In this document: positions 20,857 through 36,600 of the stretch, one piece after another
Layout of the letters: the number at the start of each line of letters is the position of its first letter
Numbering within the stretch: the stretch's first letter is position 1
Assembly (NCBI GenBank): GCA_013398055.1
Contig: VZRS01009530.1
Location: 252,967 to 316,966 of the forward strand
Reading direction: 5' to 3'
DNA: 64,000 nt
Source: Ifrita kowaldi
Taxonomy: Eukaryota; Chordata; Aves; Passeriformes; Cinclosomatidae
Translations under genes and position numbers: made by a program
The notes under the pieces: generated by a model
What the model was told of the DNA's origin: nothing
Databases searched by the model: none
Seen by the model: only the letters and a program-made list of their open reading frames with translations

Positions 20857-23800
20857 AATAAAGGATGTTCATAAGCTAAAGGTGGTTTGCACCTTTATTA
20901 TGTGCAGCAATAATAGTTTTCACTGTACTAATAACATACCTATATAACAACAGCGGCCTGTATTCTGATGGCTTTGTGTCACCAAGTGTTACAGTTTTAC
21001 ACTGTGGTCTTGCAAATGCTGACAAATTACCCCACTAAATCCCACACTATTTCTCTGTACTTTCCTATTTTAAATGTCCTATACCACAAATCATCAGAGA
21101 TTTTTTACCTCTTTTTTAGAAAAGATACTTAAAAATCTGATTTTTCTTTCCCCTCGTTCTCCATTCTTTTCTGTGCACAAGGATGCAGCACTTGGTACAC
21201 AGTAGAAAGAAACATTTTTGTGGGAGGTACTTCTTGAAATGCTGGCAGCACATGACTAAGATTATAATGAGCACAAAAGTGCTTACACAAATGCTAAGAA
21301 GAAGCCAGCGCAGTACAGAGTAATAGGCAGAAAAATAATCGGTGAGGTTAGTTAGAGAGTCCCTGTATGTTGTTATTAGTTATGGCCCACCAAAATTTTG
21401 CAAAACAACATGACTTAAAATGAAATAAACACTGATGTCAGGCAATGTCTCAAGTCAGAGACTAACAAAAGCCAGAGTAAGTCTTCATCGTTCTGGAGCT
21501 TTTTCTCTTTCCTGTGTTTCATTCAGTGAAAAAGCCTCACAGTTTTCATGCATGAATGCAACAATAGAAAAATATGTATTCCTTTGCCTAGCCTTGTTTG
21601 GTTCATATGCAGTTCTGGAAAATATTCCTCTGTAGCTAGTACTCTCCTCAAAAACGATCAATCACTTCTGAGCACAATACAGTAACCATACACTAGCTTG
21701 CATAATTTTGCCTGTGCTCCTATTTGTAATTATCTTAATTATTGAAGGAGAGGATCATAAGAAAGTTTCAAAATTTTAAGTAACTACTAAATAACTATTG
21801 AAATTAAAGTAATGGCATTCAAAGTCTCACTCTTCAGAATTCTGTCCTTTTTTTTCCCTATTCTGGTAATTGAGTTCCTTATTTTTGGCTTTTGGTTGGT
21901 TTGTTGTTTACAGACTGGTTTAATTTTTCCCCCTTCACTGTGATATTAACATCAAGACTCATTAAGATTACTTTGAAGGCAACATATAATACTATAACAC
22001 TGTCTTCGTGTTTCATTACTCTTCTATTACAGCTAAACCTATTTCAGCGTCTGACACATCTTGGCTATTGATGTAAACATTGAAAAAGCCTGTGGAGAAT
22101 TGTAGTCTGATGCTGACAGGACACAGCTGAAGGTCAGGAGATAATTTAGACCAATGTATTTAAAGGGTTTTATTACTGTGCTATTTGTAGTAACTGATCC
22201 AGAAACAGGCAGCATCAGTACTGTTATGCTAAGCACTGTATAAAGTCAGAGCAAAAAGCAGTTGTCAAGATCTCCTTGAAGCAACCACAGAATTCAGCTG
22301 TAAAGGGCACAGAGATGCTTTTCATCTACGCTGAAAGGTCACAGATGTCCACTAATTTACAACTGCCATAGTCCCTTTGATCATGACTGTTATTTTAATA
22401 CCATTAGCCATCTGATTCTGCAACAGCAGTTTGAGAACCATGGATTTAGTTCTCTTGCAAACAAGGACTTTACACACGTGAATATTCATGATTGACTGCA
22501 CAGGACAAGTGAAGGTGATTGACACGAAATAAAGAACTGAAAATCATGTGTTCTAGCCACTGCACTAGCAATTTCTTACATTGGCTCCTCCTGTGATGTT
22601 GAACAGACAGCAGTCTGCTGAAAATTCAGACTCAAATACCTTGGTTTGTGCACTATCAGTGTGTCTGCTCTCATTATTCACTTGTCCCAGCTCACACAAC
22701 TGGTTGTAGAAATTATCAGGAATAACAATCTGGCTCAGTCATCTGGCTAGATCAGCTTCCAGAGCTGCCTGCTTCACTGACTGCTGTGAGTTGCTGCTGC
22801 AGAAAAACTGGAGTTCAAACATGCATCTCCACTATCTCGTTGCAACTCGAATTGTTTTCATGGTCACCACCTTCTATGGGAAGAAACTTCTCTCGGGCAG
22901 CTGTGGTACCAGATCTTTAACTGGCCCTGGCAGCTGGAAAAGTGCTCTCACTTTACAGATCCTCTGGAGCGACCCAGGGTGCTCCAGCACTGTTATATAA
23001 GGAATGTCCTCCTGCTATTTTATTACCATCAAGTTTCACTTCATTCAAGGCAATTCAAGGTCAAATTCAAATGAATGCACACATTCATGCAACTCCAAAG
23101 TAGACAACACAGTCATACTTATTTATACAAGACAGCTGCAAATTTGGAAAAAAATAAACAAACCCAGTGTGCTTAAAACTCTTAAGAAATTAGAAATATC
23201 ACTCTTTCTACACCTCTTATAAATATGGTCTACTGTCACATCCTTCTCCAAGGTTCTGTGTGCCCCAAATTCCTGCTGTTAGAGTCAATGATTAGACAGG
23301 CCTCACCAGAGAGCACATTGTGTCAGTGTGGGATATGGACTTTTACAGCCAGTCTCCTCTTCAATGCCTTTTTGAGGGGATGTGGATTGGTTTAGCTTTT
23401 TAAAACTCAAGGAGAAGATTTCCAGCTGGCCAGCTAAATTAGTAATTTCTCCTTAAAGGGCTAAATGCCTTCTCTCCCCTTTGCAATTCTCTGGCAAATA
23501 TGTGAAATTTACTATCCTGGAAGAAAACCAATCCCTTGTTTTCCTAAATTAGTTTTCTACTCATTCAGTGAGTTGGACTGGCTACCTTCATTGTCAGAGC
23601 AGGGCTCGGCTGTCTTGTGAAGTCCCACCTTGAATCTGTTTCTTGACCAGGAGACGTCTTTCCATTCTGAGTTAAAATAAGCATGGTATCATTTGGAGAA
23701 AATAACAACGGAAAAGAGAAAAAGAAAAGGGACTGGGGTGATCAACACTCTTAAGGATGACACAGTGCATGCTAGTAGAGGTATTGTGGCATGTACTCAT

Positions 23801-26800
23801 AAGCACTCAGCTGGAAACCTCAGCTGAGCTGCCTATAGGTAAGCACCCTGCTATCATTTCAGGGTTTGAGGTAGCAGTTGTCCAGACAGAACAGGAGAAG
23901 AAATATTTCACCAGGCATGTCAGCATCACAGGCAAGAAAGGGAGTGCTCTGAATTGGGAAGGGTGAGGAAGGAGTTACAGCCCTTCTAGAATAACACGAT
24001 GTATCTGTGGGTGATTCATCACTATCAGAGGCTACCTTCAAAATTTTTTGCTTAAAGTTTCGGCCTATGAAACGGATATAACACTCACATGACTATTAAT
24101 TATAGGTCAGATGGACAGTATCTGCATATATTAATCCACCATCACTAGTGGAAGCTTACACTAAGTGAGCTTGGATCCAAAGTTTTTAAAGTGGCAACAA
24201 ATTTATACAAATCATATATTGTAATACACACACAACATTTAAAAAATAATTTTTAAAGTCTTGTTGGAAGTGTGCTTCAATTACAACAGTGACAAAAATG
24301 AGCTAGCCACCCTCTTTGCCATCCAAATGAGAAGCAGACTCTGCGGCTCTTTGGGAGCTGTGGCAACTGCCATTGGAATTTTGTTGCAAAAGCCAGCAAG
24401 TGTTTGCAGATATTTTTTAAATGGCTTCATGGTTTTGCCAAGCTACTTTCATGCGGTTACCCTCTCCTGGGACATACATATCTGTGAGACAGTCTAGGTA
24501 ACTAACTGTAAAATTTGTCCATTTGATGTCAGCAGCAGGATGCCAAGAGCAAGGTAAACTGGATAAGGTTTAAAAGCAATGCCCCCAAGGGAAAAACACT
24601 CTAGTTATTTTTCAGTAACACTCTATTTGTTTGACTGTGAGCTCTTTTCTTTTGAAAATACTCACTAATCATAAACTTCAAGTGCTGGGATATTTTTCAC
24701 TCCTCTTACATCTATAGTGTAAAATTAACTAAAAATATATCTAAAATAGGAATGAAAAAAATAGTGTTTACTTAACTGCCTGAAGTATATAGATTATGGT
24801 TCTCATGAAAGATAAAACAAAGTCCACTGTGGAGTCCAAGCACAAAATAATGGCACCACTTTTGCTCTTGACACCTGGGCCTCAGACTGAGTCTTTTTCA
24901 CAGTTGTCTTTTACCTTGGATGCTCAAAATCTGTAGGTGTTTAATTCACTCTCTGTGATGGCATTTGCCAAATACTGAATAAGAGGAAAAAATACTTCTT
25001 TCTCTCCTCAAACACATGCCTTTGCGGAGAGAAAAAGACATAACAAATACAGAACAATTTTCAGAAATGTCCAGTGTGGCGTAATTTTAGTATCCTTGTT
25101 TAAGGACTTTGAATAGTGGTTTCATTTTACATCATAAAATACCATAAGTCAGCTGAGGGTTGCCTAGCTGTGCACATGCTATTTGATCCCTGTAAGATTT
25201 CGCAGCCTAATTCAAATGGAAAGCAAGGGACAACATATTGTTTGTTTATTATTTATTCTAAATAGGGTCGTAAAGTTGGTTAGACACAGATCAGATATTT
25301 TCTAAGCACTGGAGGCTACATTATTTTATGTTTCGACTAAGCCAAGTGGCCTCGCTAGAGTTTTCCCTGTTCATATCTGCAATGAACTCGACTCTCTTGG
25401 ACAAGTATCTTTTTCTCATCTTTTAATGAAAACCACAAGTAATCGAAGTCAGATGACCGAGCCAGATTCCACCTCTTAGAGTGCTGACTTACCATTTGCT
25501 AGTGTTAATTGAGCAACACAGACATAAAGTGCTGTAAGATTTTGATATTGGTATTTCATTCCCAGAGACTAATGTAGAAGTTTTAAGACACCTTAAACTA
25601 CACCTGCATGACCTGTGCTGGTTAAACATTCTAGCTACCTCAAGTACTCCCTGATTAGCACTAGCCCAACACCAGCCCTTCAGTTAGAAGTGTATCTATC
25701 ACTCCTCTCTTTCAAGGCAGAATCGTGGCATGAGATCCAGATTTGGCTAAAACAATTTAGAATTCCAGTAACAACTACTTAGTTCAGCACAATGTTGACT
25801 TTTTCAGGAAGAACTATGTGCCATATGTTTCTTATGGATAAGTTTATTTTTCTTTTCTTTCTTTCTTTCATGCAAAGAAGCAGATCATCTAACTAAACTA
25901 CCATGAACTTGTTTAGAGGAGGGAGGGACTAAAAATCTTTCAACACTTCATCCAAGTCCCATGGAATGCCAGGAAGAACTCCCTAGTAACCCGCTGGGCT
26001 CCCCATCAAGTGTATACCATGACATGACAGGACAAAGCAAGCAGGGACAGACTTGCATCCTAACACTAAATGGAGAAAGGAAAAGAATATGTTCGTGTGT
26101 GATTTAAAAGAGTTTTCCATAGCAATGGTGACTTAATATTTCTAGTTGTATCTTTTCAGATAAAGAGTAGTTTAGAAAATTAGTAGTCTCTTGGTGGTGT
26201 GTTACTTAATTAATAAACATCACAACCACCTAAATCAGTTACCTCCCAAGTCTCCAGTCTAAAGGGTTGTAGTCAGATCTCGGCAGTAAGAGTCACTTTC
26301 CATATTAATTGGTGAGACCCTAAGGCACAGTTACCAACGCTCACAGTCTACATCTTCTTTAAACCTCCAGATTCTAGGAGTTTATTGTTCATAAAATCTC
26401 AGTTTGCATTTTCTTTTAGGAGCCAAATGATTACAAAGGAAAGGGTGTAAAATATATCTGAAGAGCATATCTTAAAGTAAAAGCCACAGTGTAAGTATAA
26501 AGCACACAAAATGTATTTTACAACTTCACCTTTTACGAGGTTTGTCTTATGATTATGAAACTCCTGTGATAGACAAGTGTTTTTATAGAAAACATTTGGC
26601 ACTCCTGATATCCTCTTAAATATCTTATATTTGTGCTGCATGCTGAGAAAAGATTATGAAGAAGCCACATAATTGTTAAACAATTTTTGTGAACTTTCAG
26701 CTGCATTTTTAGAATAAGTGAGGTTTGCCTAGAAGCCATTGAAAATAATTTCTCAAGCGAAGACTATTAATCCCCACAAGAAATTAAAAAAAACAAGTTG

Positions 26801-29800
26801 TACGAATGCTTTCTGATAAATCAGAATATAATTGCAAATGAGCAATTTGTTTCTAACAAAAAACCAGTCACTTTGGCAGCTATAAAGAAAAATAAATTTT
26901 ACTTCAGCATTGACTTACTGGAGTGTAGCAGTTCAAGCAGCAGAAGTGAATGTGTAAGCAGACAGACGAAGAGTTTTAATAAACTAATCCTTATTATAAC
27001 AGGCAAATTTTCTTTAATAAGATTAAAGACAGAAGACTCTCTGGGCAAAAATAGAAACTTAATTTTAGAATTCAAAATACATATTAAAGGTGCCTATTGG
27101 TGGAATAATCAAAAGTGACAACAAATTACAGTGATTTAAAATACCATTCCTTAATGTTTATTGATACTGTTTTATTAGATCACTACATTTCTGTAATGAT
27201 ATTTAAAATATCTGAGTACATTATATTGGCTTTTTAGTTACCTTTAGAAAAATAATCCTGACAGAGCAAATTGGAAATCAGTATAATGCTTTCCATACTT
27301 ATCAAAGCTGAACTCTGATTCAAATCTTTAAAATCACGGATCATCTAGTTAGAGTTTCGCAATGACAATTAAATCATCAGGTTGTCATTCAATACATCTC
27401 TATGTTTTAATGAGATGAAACAGAAAATAACACGGCAGGCTCATGTGACAGAAGGAAAAGCTCTTTTTCCATCATCCTCCTAGTCTTGTCCTGATGAGCA
27501 AAGCTTTACAGATAAGAAATGATCCCATTCCAGATGCCTAATTAGCCCCACAGTCCATCCAGTCTTTGAGCTGCTCAGCAAGACTGCCAACAATGGAATC
27601 AGTTTTGACAGTGATTTTTGGCTTAATAGTGGTATTAAGCTGATTATAATTCTAAAGTCTGGACCGAATACACGCACGCATTTTAAATAGACTATTAAAT
27701 ACAGATAGGCACATCTTTAAAATGGGTGATTTATTTAGCAAAATCTCTTTGACAGAGAAATCTTCTCCTCTCCAATTTATTCAAAATTTTTGGATAAGAT
27801 TGAGAAAAATTCAGGAGGACTTCAGGAAAAACAACAATGAGGAGTAATAAAAAACCTCCTGAAGTATCAGAATATTTTTTGACATTTTCTAAGTGGAAAC
27901 AAATTGGCTAATTTAGACATTCATTTAAAAAATGCCTTTCAAAAATGGAAAATGAGGAACAGGACACTCATGTTTTTGGTCTTTTGTTTTGTTTTGTTTT
28001 TTCTTAAGTTATTAGTTTTAGCTAGAAAAAAGTCTTTTGAGTCCACCTGATAATTTTGTTTGATCAGTAACTAAACCACAGTAAACTAAACCACAGAATT
28101 ATTTGTAAAACTGCTGGAAAAATTTTGGGATCCCAGAGCCAAAAGGCAGTCTATTGCATTCTGCATCAAGTATGCAGGTCTGGTCCCACTTTTGGGCTTC
28201 TAAACTCGCCAAAAAATTGAAAAAGATGAGAGTTTTACCAGGACAGTGTCAGAACACAGCTGGCATAGCTAACAAGATGTCTTTCTCACCCAGTGCATTT
28301 AGAAGGAAAGGATAAGATTTTTCTCTGATGTCTGTAACATCCTTGCTTTCCAAAAGCCAGGCCCAAGGTAACCATTTAACCTCATTTCTATTTTTAAATT
28401 GTTTCCTGTAATGGTAAAGGCAGGAGTCACACTGGAGCCTGCAATAACTAGGGCTGCTCAGGAAGGGTGATGCTGTCTCAGCTCGGGGGTCTGTATTACA
28501 GTATTGATTTAATTGCACAAGGTTAACACTGAGCCAGCCCTTCTACTCTGTACTCATTTTTCAGATCTTTAACTGTACCAGAATTTGTGTCTAAGCTGAA
28601 ACTTATCCCCATGACTTACGCTGCAGAAATTGCTTACATTAACTATCATGTCCCATGCTTCTGAAGGAGAGCTTATAAGGAGCTCTTTGAATGAAATGGA
28701 GTAATCAAAATATGGTGATCTTCTCTAAAGTCAAGTCTGAGATTTTCAAGACATACTAATGACTTGAACTGTCTGTTTTTGAATCACCAATTTAAAACAA
28801 TTTTAAAGGATTGTGTTTCAGAAAGTGTTCTTTTAAAATTTGGCAATTTAAGTGTTTAGTCTGCTAAAAGTTTGATCGGAATCTGTGGTTTGGACCACTC
28901 TGATAACATTACATTGGTTCTATGAAGTCATTTACTGTTCTACTGTTCTACTGTTCTTTGGTTAAACTACAATGAAAATCTAATTACTGTTCTTTCAGTT
29001 TTTGACACATTTCTTCCTTTAAAGATCCAACGAGCAAGAAGTCTTCAGAATGTTTTCACATAGGTTAAATTTTCACCTAGTATTAAGCTCCTAAAAGGCA
29101 TCATACCGAACACTTTTGGAACCTTTCAGATTGCCAGTACAGTCTTTCTTAAACATCTGATACTTCATCTTTTCCCAACACTTGAAGGAATGGGGAGTTA
29201 GGTTCATCTCTATTTTGCAGTTGGAAAACTGATGTATGTGAGGAAGGCTGATCAGAGGAGTGCATTGAGGTTGTCTCCCCGATTTCCCTGTCAGACTAAG
29301 GCCTGGGAAAGTAATTGTTTGCCCATTCTGCACGAGCAGTACTGGCAAGAGGACGGCACTGTTTCCTTATCTCTGCAGTTACCAGACGTACAGGCTGAAT
29401 ATCACGCGTTTGACAGTTCAGATGTCGTGGATTTCTTCCCCTCCAGCAGCTTTTCCCCTTATTCTAGAGAGGTAGCATAGTAATGGTAGAAAGGTGCAGG
29501 AAGCAAACTATTTACCTTTGCTCTTGACAAAGTGAGTCAAGCTGAATGAGAAGTTTTATTTTTCTCACTGCAAAATGGGTATTAAACAAATTACAAGTGT
29601 GTTAAGAAAATTCAGTTCATCTTAACTTCCACTGATATCAAACATTTTTGTGCTCATCCTTAAAATGCTTTGGTAAATTGACTCTTTACCATCAGATCTG
29701 TAGTATTCACTAAAATGAAGTATTTATATAGCACAGTATATCAATCTTAAATTTTTATGTTTCTAAATAATTTATTTAATAGAAATTAATTTTTAAACCA

Positions 29801-30519
29801 AAGTGAATGTGTAAAAAATCAATCTTGCAGAAGCATTTTTAATGGGTGCAGAAAAAAAATCACAGATGAAATATTTGGGTATTATATAAAAGCCATTGTG
29901 CCTGATAAAACTCGCTAGTTGTCAAACTAATATGTTCCATTAAGCATTCCAGTCTTCACTCTGCAAAAAATTTTACAGAGGGGTTGTCAAAAACTACAAA
30001 AAAGATTCTGTATAGTTTGATTTGATATGATTCTAATTGGATTTGTACATATTGGATGTACTGTTTTTAGGGAAGATATGATTATTGCCAATAACAATTA
30101 TTTGGAAAACTTTAATTCTGCTTGATTACTTAAAAAATACAATTAGAGTACTGCAATTATCTGGACTATCACAGTACTAGCAGAAACCATTAAGTGCTAC
30201 ATTTACTTTTTCCCTGATATATTTTTCAATTATACCTCAATTAAAAAAAAAAAAGTTAATTTAAAGGATATTGTCAGTCTCCTCACTTTCTATTTGCGTT
30301 AATATTCCTATCAGCAAAAGAAGAACTGTATTAAAAGAGAACATAATTTAAAAATTGGTGCATCCCCTACTGATCATTGCTCACTTTTACTGTAATACAG
30401 TGTGCTGGAATACGTTACTAAGGCAGGAGCAGCCAGAACACCTGGATGAGCTTTTCTTGCAGGAGAAAAAATGGGGGTTCATTATCAGGAATAACCTACC
30501 AGTACAGAAGAACCCAAGG

Positions 30520-30648
30520 CTGAGGGTGTGCAATCTCCACTATTAAAATGCCACACTTCTGGCTGACCCCACCCTCAAGCAAAGGAATGGGGTTGATGAC
30601 TTTTTAAGATGCCTTCCAATCCTGTTTTTCCATAACCCTATGATTTCA
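30520..30648 (+). mobile_element. CR1 LINE 3'-end fragment, diverged
   Basis: Shows the CR1 pattern GTGCAATCTCCA, CTGACCCCACCCTCAAGCA, GGTTGATGACTTTTTAAG, GCCTTCCAATCC, ending near CCTATGATTT. This orientation ends in the ATTCTATG-type tail, so it is on the plus strand. Divergence is considerable and the 5' limit is uncertain. Confidence 0.65.
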
Positions 30649-33600
30649 CAACACATGAACCTGCAAACTGTATTGACCGACCTTTTAGATTATTTAAAAT
30701 GAGCAAAGGCACTCTGGAGCGCACATCCACTTGCCTCTAATCCAAGAACTAAATTTTTGTTTTCTAAAGCTGTACTCATTATATAAGCAGGCAATTTGAG
30801 TGGTTAGGAAAAGATTTTCTGAAAGTACTTTCCCAGCTAACTTGAAAGAGAAGTTGTAGTTTAGGCAGGGAAAGGGAAAGACTGTTTCTGTAACATCATT
30901 TCAAAAGAACTTTAGAGCAGGTTGTTCTTCTGATTTTCCAGATGTGATATTAAGAAAAAGGAATCAAGTGTCACAATATGGGGTTTCTGCTAGCCCATTG
31001 GCTCATATTTTTGAATAGTGAGGGGTTACACATAATAATTCCCATGGACTGCTCTCTCTATACCCATAGCTCTGCTGTCTCTTAGATGTCCAAATATTAC
31101 ATTTTTAGTTCCTCTGTGACAAGAATATATTCCTGTTATAAATATCATATATCTGATATAGTATTGGATTGCCTTGATGGATTCATAGCTGGATTTCCTC
31201 GATGTCACAAAGAACAGCAACCATAAAATACAAGGAAGACTAGTTCCTCAGTAATGCAGCTGATAATTAAGTGAAGTTTTCACATTGTAAGCAAGTTTCC
31301 TAATCTCTGCCTAATTTTTATACTTAGTATCTTCTTGATCACTGCATTTTACATATTTCTTCATCTTTGCTATAGCTCAGGTCATCTTTACATTGAGAAG
31401 ATAATTTAGCAGTGCTGGCATATCATGGTACAGTTATGGGATGGGTTGTGACCAGAACTGGCATAGATACACAAAGAACTTTAAAAATTCTGTTGCATGC
31501 CTTATGGGCATTTTGATCTCATGTAAGATTTCTGACATATGTGGCTACCTACCATTTCTGATCAATTAGTTGATTACATGTCACTGGCAGATGGTGAGTC
31601 AGTCTCAGTTATAGATGTGTAAGTTAGCTCCTGGATGTCCCACACAGATATGAAATGAGTACAGAAAGTTGCACTGCATTCCCCAGGAACTTATTCCTGA
31701 CAGTTTATACTCATTCGCCATACTGGTCTGAATAGTCTAGCAGTGAGCTCTGGAAGACAGATCATAGCTGAGGTCCGAGGACCACAATAAACAATTTGTT
31801 TCTCCAATGTGATGGGCATCTCTACAAGAATGGAAGAATCTATTTGTGCAAGAGAGAGGTTTATGGGATACTTCTATCTTTATCAGAGTGTCTATGCATG
31901 ATAAGACCAAAAATAAAATAAAACCTGAATCTAAAAAAATCCCCAAAACCACTCCCCCAACCCCCTTAGGAAAAGTACAGAAAAAAATATCTGTCAAACC
32001 CTAACTCTACATTATTCAAGTCTTCTTATGCAGGGACAATGAAACTGCAGAACAAGCTGCAGTTATTATGCTATTTGGTATGAAACACTTCAGGTATCAA
32101 GCTCAGCAATTTTCATTAGGAAGGATTTCTCAAGTTGCAGAAAACATTTTTTTTAGTCAAAACTACTGAGCTATCACAGATACTGTTTCTCTTGTACTTT
32201 GGACATTCAGGTGAGAAGCAAGAAGCTTTGGATTCAAAGCCAGGGGTGTCATAATTTAGAGCAGGAAATATGAGTCATATTGGCTGTTCCATGTTTTCGT
32301 GACTCACGTGCAACTCGAGTGTCCTAACAACCAAAGTCCTTGGTATTCTGGATTGGATCTGATAATCCAGTGTTTCAGAAGTGGGAGGGAAGCCTTAGGA
32401 AGGTTTTGCTTTCATCCTGTTCCTGATCAGTAGATTTTCTAGAGCTGCCATGTAATTCTGTAAGGCAGAAACAGCATTATGCCGGTAGCAGCAGGAAAAG
32501 TAAAGGTTGTAACATTTTAGCAATACAAGATTCAGATCTGGGTGATGTCCCTGTCCTCCACTGTGTGATGCTGAGCAGCTTGGACAAGAGCTTTTAATGA
32601 AAACCCCAACTGCAGCATTTGCAGTATGCTGCAGACCAAGTGATGGCCTCGGGCATATCATATAATAACAACAACAATTCTCCTGTGTTTTTGTACAGAA
32701 TGCCAACCACATCTGTGTTCTTCAGGTTTGTTGCCTATAGTAGATCATTCTTCCAGTCAGATTATGAAAGACCCTGCATAAAGCAATATGTTGTTTTAAT
32801 GGATTCTGCACCACATTAATGCTAGTTCTTCAGCTGCACAGAGGTTGTTCTGTGCCAATGTTCTAATTTGCTAAATTGGTCATTTTATAGCCACAGTAAG
32901 CCACAAAGGCATGCTCCAAATAATTTTCTTTTTTTTTTCCAGGTGCTCAATGTAAAATTTACCATGTTACCTGGAGTAAATAGCTTCCAGTGTACATTTC
33001 TGCAGTACTGAAATTAAAGCCTGCGTTGTTTTTAGCATGTTCATTGTTTTCTGACAGTACTAGCGAAGAATTTAGACTGTAGATGAAAGAATTCAGTAGT
33101 TTGAAGTTATGTTGCTATGTTGCGTCTCATACTTGAAAATAAACTGAATGCTTTGAAGCCAACATTTTGACCCTGAAATCTCGCTGACACAGCTTATCTC
33201 AAATTTTCATGGTTTCCTAGCCACTAGAGTAAAAAAGAAAATTGATACAGAGTAAGACATTCCTCCCTCCAGTGTTAGAAAATGAGACCATAATCATAGG
33301 TCACTTAGCACTAAAACCAATACAGCACTTACTAAGAAAAATTTTAACACCTAAACTCTGAAAAGGAAAAAAAAGTCAGGATAAACTAACATTTCCCAAA
33401 CATCCTAACATCATTGAATCTGCAGGAAATCAGGAATGTCTTTGTCCTTAAAAATCAATGATGTGGGTACTTTAGTTTGAACATAGCATAGAATCATCTT
33501 GAAAGAAATGTCATTAATATAAAAAGAAAGTTATTAATTATTTCTACAATTCAGATGAAAAATCCTAACAAATTCCTCTGGTGAAGTATGCAACAATATA

Positions 33601-36600
33601 TGTTGCTGTGATAAAAGACAGGAGACTGATCTCAAGTGGCTCTAAGTGTGCAAGGTGAAGAAACGGGTAATTTTATTTTACTTCCTTGGCTTTTTCAGTA
33701 AAGCTGGAAAAGTCTCTTCTGGAATTATGAGAAACCACCTAAACAACAAGGTGACCCTGTATGATCAGCCCTTTCATCTACTTAGTGCTACAACGAAAGA
33801 TATCCTTTAACAGGATGGTGTCTTTCAGTCAATACCCAGGACCTGACTCCAAGTGTAACAAGCACTTCTCAGACTTCTAAATAGATAAAAGGCTATATTG
33901 CACTCCTAGAGAAAGAAATTATCTTTCATTATTAAGTGGATAATTTTTGATTTAAAGAAAAAAACCATGTCCATATTAATGAAACAGCATTTCTCCCAAA
34001 AGAGTGGAGACTTTTCTATAGGGAATGATGCTCCCTACAAGGCCTTGACTTATCACTGGCTTCAGGTATTTGAAATGCTGTAATGTGATAAAGTAACAAC
34101 ATCCAAAATAACCTTTACAAAAGGAAAGCAGATTTAAAAAAAAACCCCTAAAAACCCATCTATGCAACTCTTTTAAAAAAGACTGTATGGAAACTTATAA
34201 ATAAAAGCTTACAAAAAGAGTTTGGCAGACTTGGGGTTATTAAACTTTTCACATAGATATTAGCCTTAGCATCTAAAACCAAGTCTAAAAGATTTACATG
34301 CAACTTGGATTGATGTTAATATTATGTTTTCATATAGCAAGTGAACAATCCAGTAACTTTAATGTAGCCATAAATTGGATATATTAACTGTATTACATTG
34401 ATCCTAACTTTTAACAGCGTATCTTGCACTGCATCTCAGAAAGTCACCATTGTAGATAAAAAAACCCCTTTTAATGTAATCATTCCCATTAGAAGTTTTT
34501 TTAAAAGGAATAGTCCCTGTGTCCCTGCTATTCTGTTTGAATTGCTCTGTCTTTATCCACACAGGTCTGCTCATTAGAGCATCATGAAAACAATAACAAG
34601 TATCCTTTACTGGCATGGAAAGTAAACAACGTCAAATCTCCACTTTCTTTTGCTGCCTTTTGATTTACTGCTTTTTTATTACTATTTCATCCTTTTTTTC
34701 ATGGCAAAGAAATGTAGTAAAATCTCCTTAAAGCACTCCTCATGACTTGTTTGCATCACCACCAGGCTTGTTACTGGTATATGAAGAAGAGAAACTGGAC
34801 TTCCTCTATGTTACATTGTGACTCTAAACACCAAAATGAAACCACAAAATTGTTAACAGCATGTTTCTATCACTGTTTTTAACCTTTCAGTTAAAGGCAG
34901 TTAGTTCTGCTTACACAAGTCCTCGAGCCTTAAAGAAGGGACTGTGCTCAAAGCTTGTTTCTCCCCTATGAAATGCATGACCAAAAACAGCTAAGCATTT
35001 TGCAGCTGGTAAAACAAGTAATTCCTGGATTAATCTCTATTTATTTTGAGCACAGCCACTTCTTGCTGTGTATTCTGAGAGTCAGGCAGTTAACTGAATA
35101 CCACAATTTTCCTCCTTTCAAGATAAGTCTGATATAACCTGTCTGATGGGGGTTTCTCAAGGTTACTGCAGTGGTCCCAAGTTACAAGGCACTGTAGAAG
35201 AACTACAGGTCTGTGTGTTGCAGGAGGCCAAAATTGTGATTTCTCTTGGCTTACAAGCAATTCCATGAATCAAAGTGCTTTGTGCAATCCTGAAATGAAA
35301 AATGCTACATAAAAAAGTTATTATTATGAGGTTTTGCCTCAAAGCTGTTAAAAGCTCATATTTCTTTTGGATAGAGGTGGTTATGAGATTTTAGCTGTAA
35401 TGCAAAAGAAAATGCCTTGTACTCTGTTGAGCTCAATATTGGTTGGTTGGAATTGGCATAGCTTCCTCATAAACCACAGTGACCTCCAGAAAAATTATTT
35501 GGTCAGTGGTAAGTTTGTGTCATCTGTGCCATGACACAAATGGACCCATATATACCACACTGGGACTTCAGCAGCATATACTGACATTTTCCACAGAAAA
35601 CAAGATGGAACAGGGGCATAGAAGAATCTGACACTTGCCAATACTTCTGAAGTATTATTTCAAGTACTGGACATAAATCACATGTATTTTTATACTACTG
35701 AATTTATCTGTAGGCTCCAAAACCACGGAACTTCAAAAGGACTCCACATTCCGTAAATGTTTGCCAATGTATAGACACTAACAAAAACAAGTGAACATCA
35801 CACTGATATTAAGCACTGTCATGTTATTTTAGCCCAATTAAATTTGGACAGAAAGTTTATTGGAACAGACTTGTTTTGTTTAGACAAAACAATAATGTTC
35901 CCATTTTCCTTCTGGGACGATTGATATATGAAGGCTCTGAAGTGCTGCTGAGCAAAGTAAAGGTATATTTTCTAGGATGCTATAAAACTGTCAGTTCTGG
36001 CTGAGATGTTTCTGATTGTCTCACCACTGAATGTTAACCTTTCAAATACCATCATGGTATTCTGCATGATCAGACTTGCTTGTAGCTGTCTCAATCTCCA
36101 AACAGTGTTTTGGTTGAGCATTACTAATAAAGGAGGTCTGAATAGTCAATTTACTTTTTAATGCAACACCTCCACATACATCTATACTTCATCTAGAAAA
36201 TTTCTGTAAACTTATATGAGATTTATGGCGATTAACTTAGTAGCTGAAGTTTTCAATTTCAGAGGGAGAAAACCCATAATCCCACACCCTGGCTCTGAAG
36301 GATTGCTGTGAGATTCCCAGGTGCCTGGCCGTGAGCCAGAGTCCAGGTGCCCATCCTTCAGGGAGCCCTTACTGTGCCATCACACTGGTCTCCCAACTCA
36401 GCTGCTGCAGACCCACAGTGTTACCTCTCTTCTGTCATGGTAAATACAAACCCTCCTTTTAAAAAAAGAAAAAAAATCCAAGCATGCAATGGTACACATT
36501 TTTCTTCTAGCAACTATGTGCAAGCCCAGCCATTCTGCAAAGGGATTTCACAGCAAGAAGGAGGCATGTTCTAGAAAACAAGCTGTGTATTCATATTGCA

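Larger units (their letters stand above)
12741..30519. other. Gene-free stretch downstream of MACC1
   Basis: About 17.8 kb with no supported coding exon, RNA gene or recognised interspersed repeat. Open frames are short, mostly under 135 codons, and show no motif. Contents noted: a double AP-1 palindrome (14109-14123), a GAGAT-type pentamer repeat (14579-14599), a TA-rich tract (16018-16036), an 18-base tandem repeat (17341-17385), a C/T-rich stretch (about 18480-18850), a perfect inverted repeat (20823-20856), a TTTC run (about 25855-25868) and a triplicated CTGTTCTA (about 28937-28958). Confidence 0.7.

Noticed and set aside
33481..33510. CATAGAATCAT-like start of a possible minus-strand CR1
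   Set aside because: Similarity ends after about 12 bases, too short to support.
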